Made by a program: the position numbers and the translations under genes | In this document: positions 5,281-5,503 of the stretch, in pieces | Layout of the letters: each line of letters begins with the position of its first letter | How positions within the stretch are numbered: position 1 is the first letter of the stretch | Source of the DNA: an uncultured Collinsella sp. | Lineage (GTDB): Bacteria > Actinomycetota > Coriobacteriia > Coriobacteriales > Coriobacteriaceae | NCBI GenBank assembly: GCA_900551635.1 | Contig: URWQ01000120.1 | Coordinates: 1 to 5,503, forward strand | DNA: 5,503 bases | Direction: 5' to 3' | The notes under the pieces: model-generated | What the model was told of the DNA's origin: nothing | Database searches by the model: none | What the model saw: the letters and a program-made list of their open reading frames with translations, nothing else

Positions 5281-5503
5281 GGCGTGAATCCTTTCTTGCG
5301 CCGGGATTGCTGGCGTCGCGTGAAGCGGCTTACGGCGGCGACCTGGATGGTTGCGCGGGCGCGCCGCGGTGTTTGGGCGCCCATTGTCTCAAATATTCGT
5401 GGAGCTTACGTGCGCATATGGTTTCTAAACGGCGTTCGTCCTGAAAAAGGTTGATTTCCGATCTCAGCCGAACACATTGAGCAAATAGGCCGTTCCCGCA
5501 CCT
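5281..5503. other. Leader of the membrane-protein gene and unassigned sequence up to the window edge
   Basis: No confident gene is visible. Two minus-strand frames are open from the right edge: one ends at 5330 (58 codons) and one at 5406 (31 residues, containing CSMC and later NHMRT). Either could be the tail of an upstream gene, but both overlap and neither shows recognisable homology. The first uses many codons that are rare elsewhere here (AGG, AGA, CTA, TTA, ATA). I find no convincing promoter for the membrane-protein gene and no terminator. Confidence 0.4.

Noticed and set aside
4831..5454. Plus-strand open frame (207 codons) across the terminator and opposite the membrane protein
   Set aside because: It runs through a strong terminator, is very rich in Asp/Arg/Lys/Glu as expected antisense to a hydrophobic protein, and has no domain.
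5469..5477. Sequencing-adapter contamination near the right end (minus-strand AGATCGGAA-like string)
   Set aside because: The match is only about nine bases and the following sequence does not continue as adapter, so it is most likely chance.
1..5503. CRISPR array, tRNA or rRNA gene, complete insertion sequence
   Set aside because: No regularly spaced repeats, cloverleaf-like gene, rRNA sequence, transposase or terminal inverted repeats were seen on either strand.

Overview
The window looks like a chromosomal segment from a moderately high-GC Gram-positive anaerobe. Gene content and protein style best fit a Coriobacteriia member such as Collinsella. This is an inference from an Rrf2/cysK/mnmA neighbourhood, a C39-like surface peptidase remnant and a HipA-type kinase family I associate with gut Firmicutes and Coriobacteria; no database search was possible. 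Five complete protein genes and one incomplete, broken gene are supported.

Left part (1-1862, plus strand). The window opens inside a gene for a C39-like (papain-fold) protein. Its catalytic-cysteine motif is replaced by Gly-Glu-Ala-Pro. Its frame is broken at a run of 13 G, after which the natural stop lies just before a strong terminator. Then comes an AT-rich promoter region with a perfect 10-bp palindrome. It drives a 457-residue protein that joins an excisionase/MerR-like helix-turn-helix to a HipA-like kinase, with no separate hipB antitoxin gene beside it. This is the accessory-looking part of the window and the most interesting one.

Middle part (1871-4773). On the minus strand lie cysK (cysteine synthase) and then mnmA (tRNA 2-thiouridylase), separated by a terminator hairpin that sits next to a candidate mnmA promoter. 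Divergent from cysK is an Rrf2-family regulator with a four-cysteine cluster like that of IscR. Together these form a sulfur module: the regulator probably senses Fe-S or cysteine status, CysK makes cysteine, and MnmA uses cysteine-derived sulfur to thiolate U34 of tRNA. The cysteine desulfurase that would link the two enzymes is not in the window.

Right part (4774-5503). A perfect bidirectional terminator separates the regulator from a convergent small four-helix membrane protein of the PF04020 (phage holin family 4 / YvlD-like) family. The last 220 bases hold its leader and no confidently recognisable gene.
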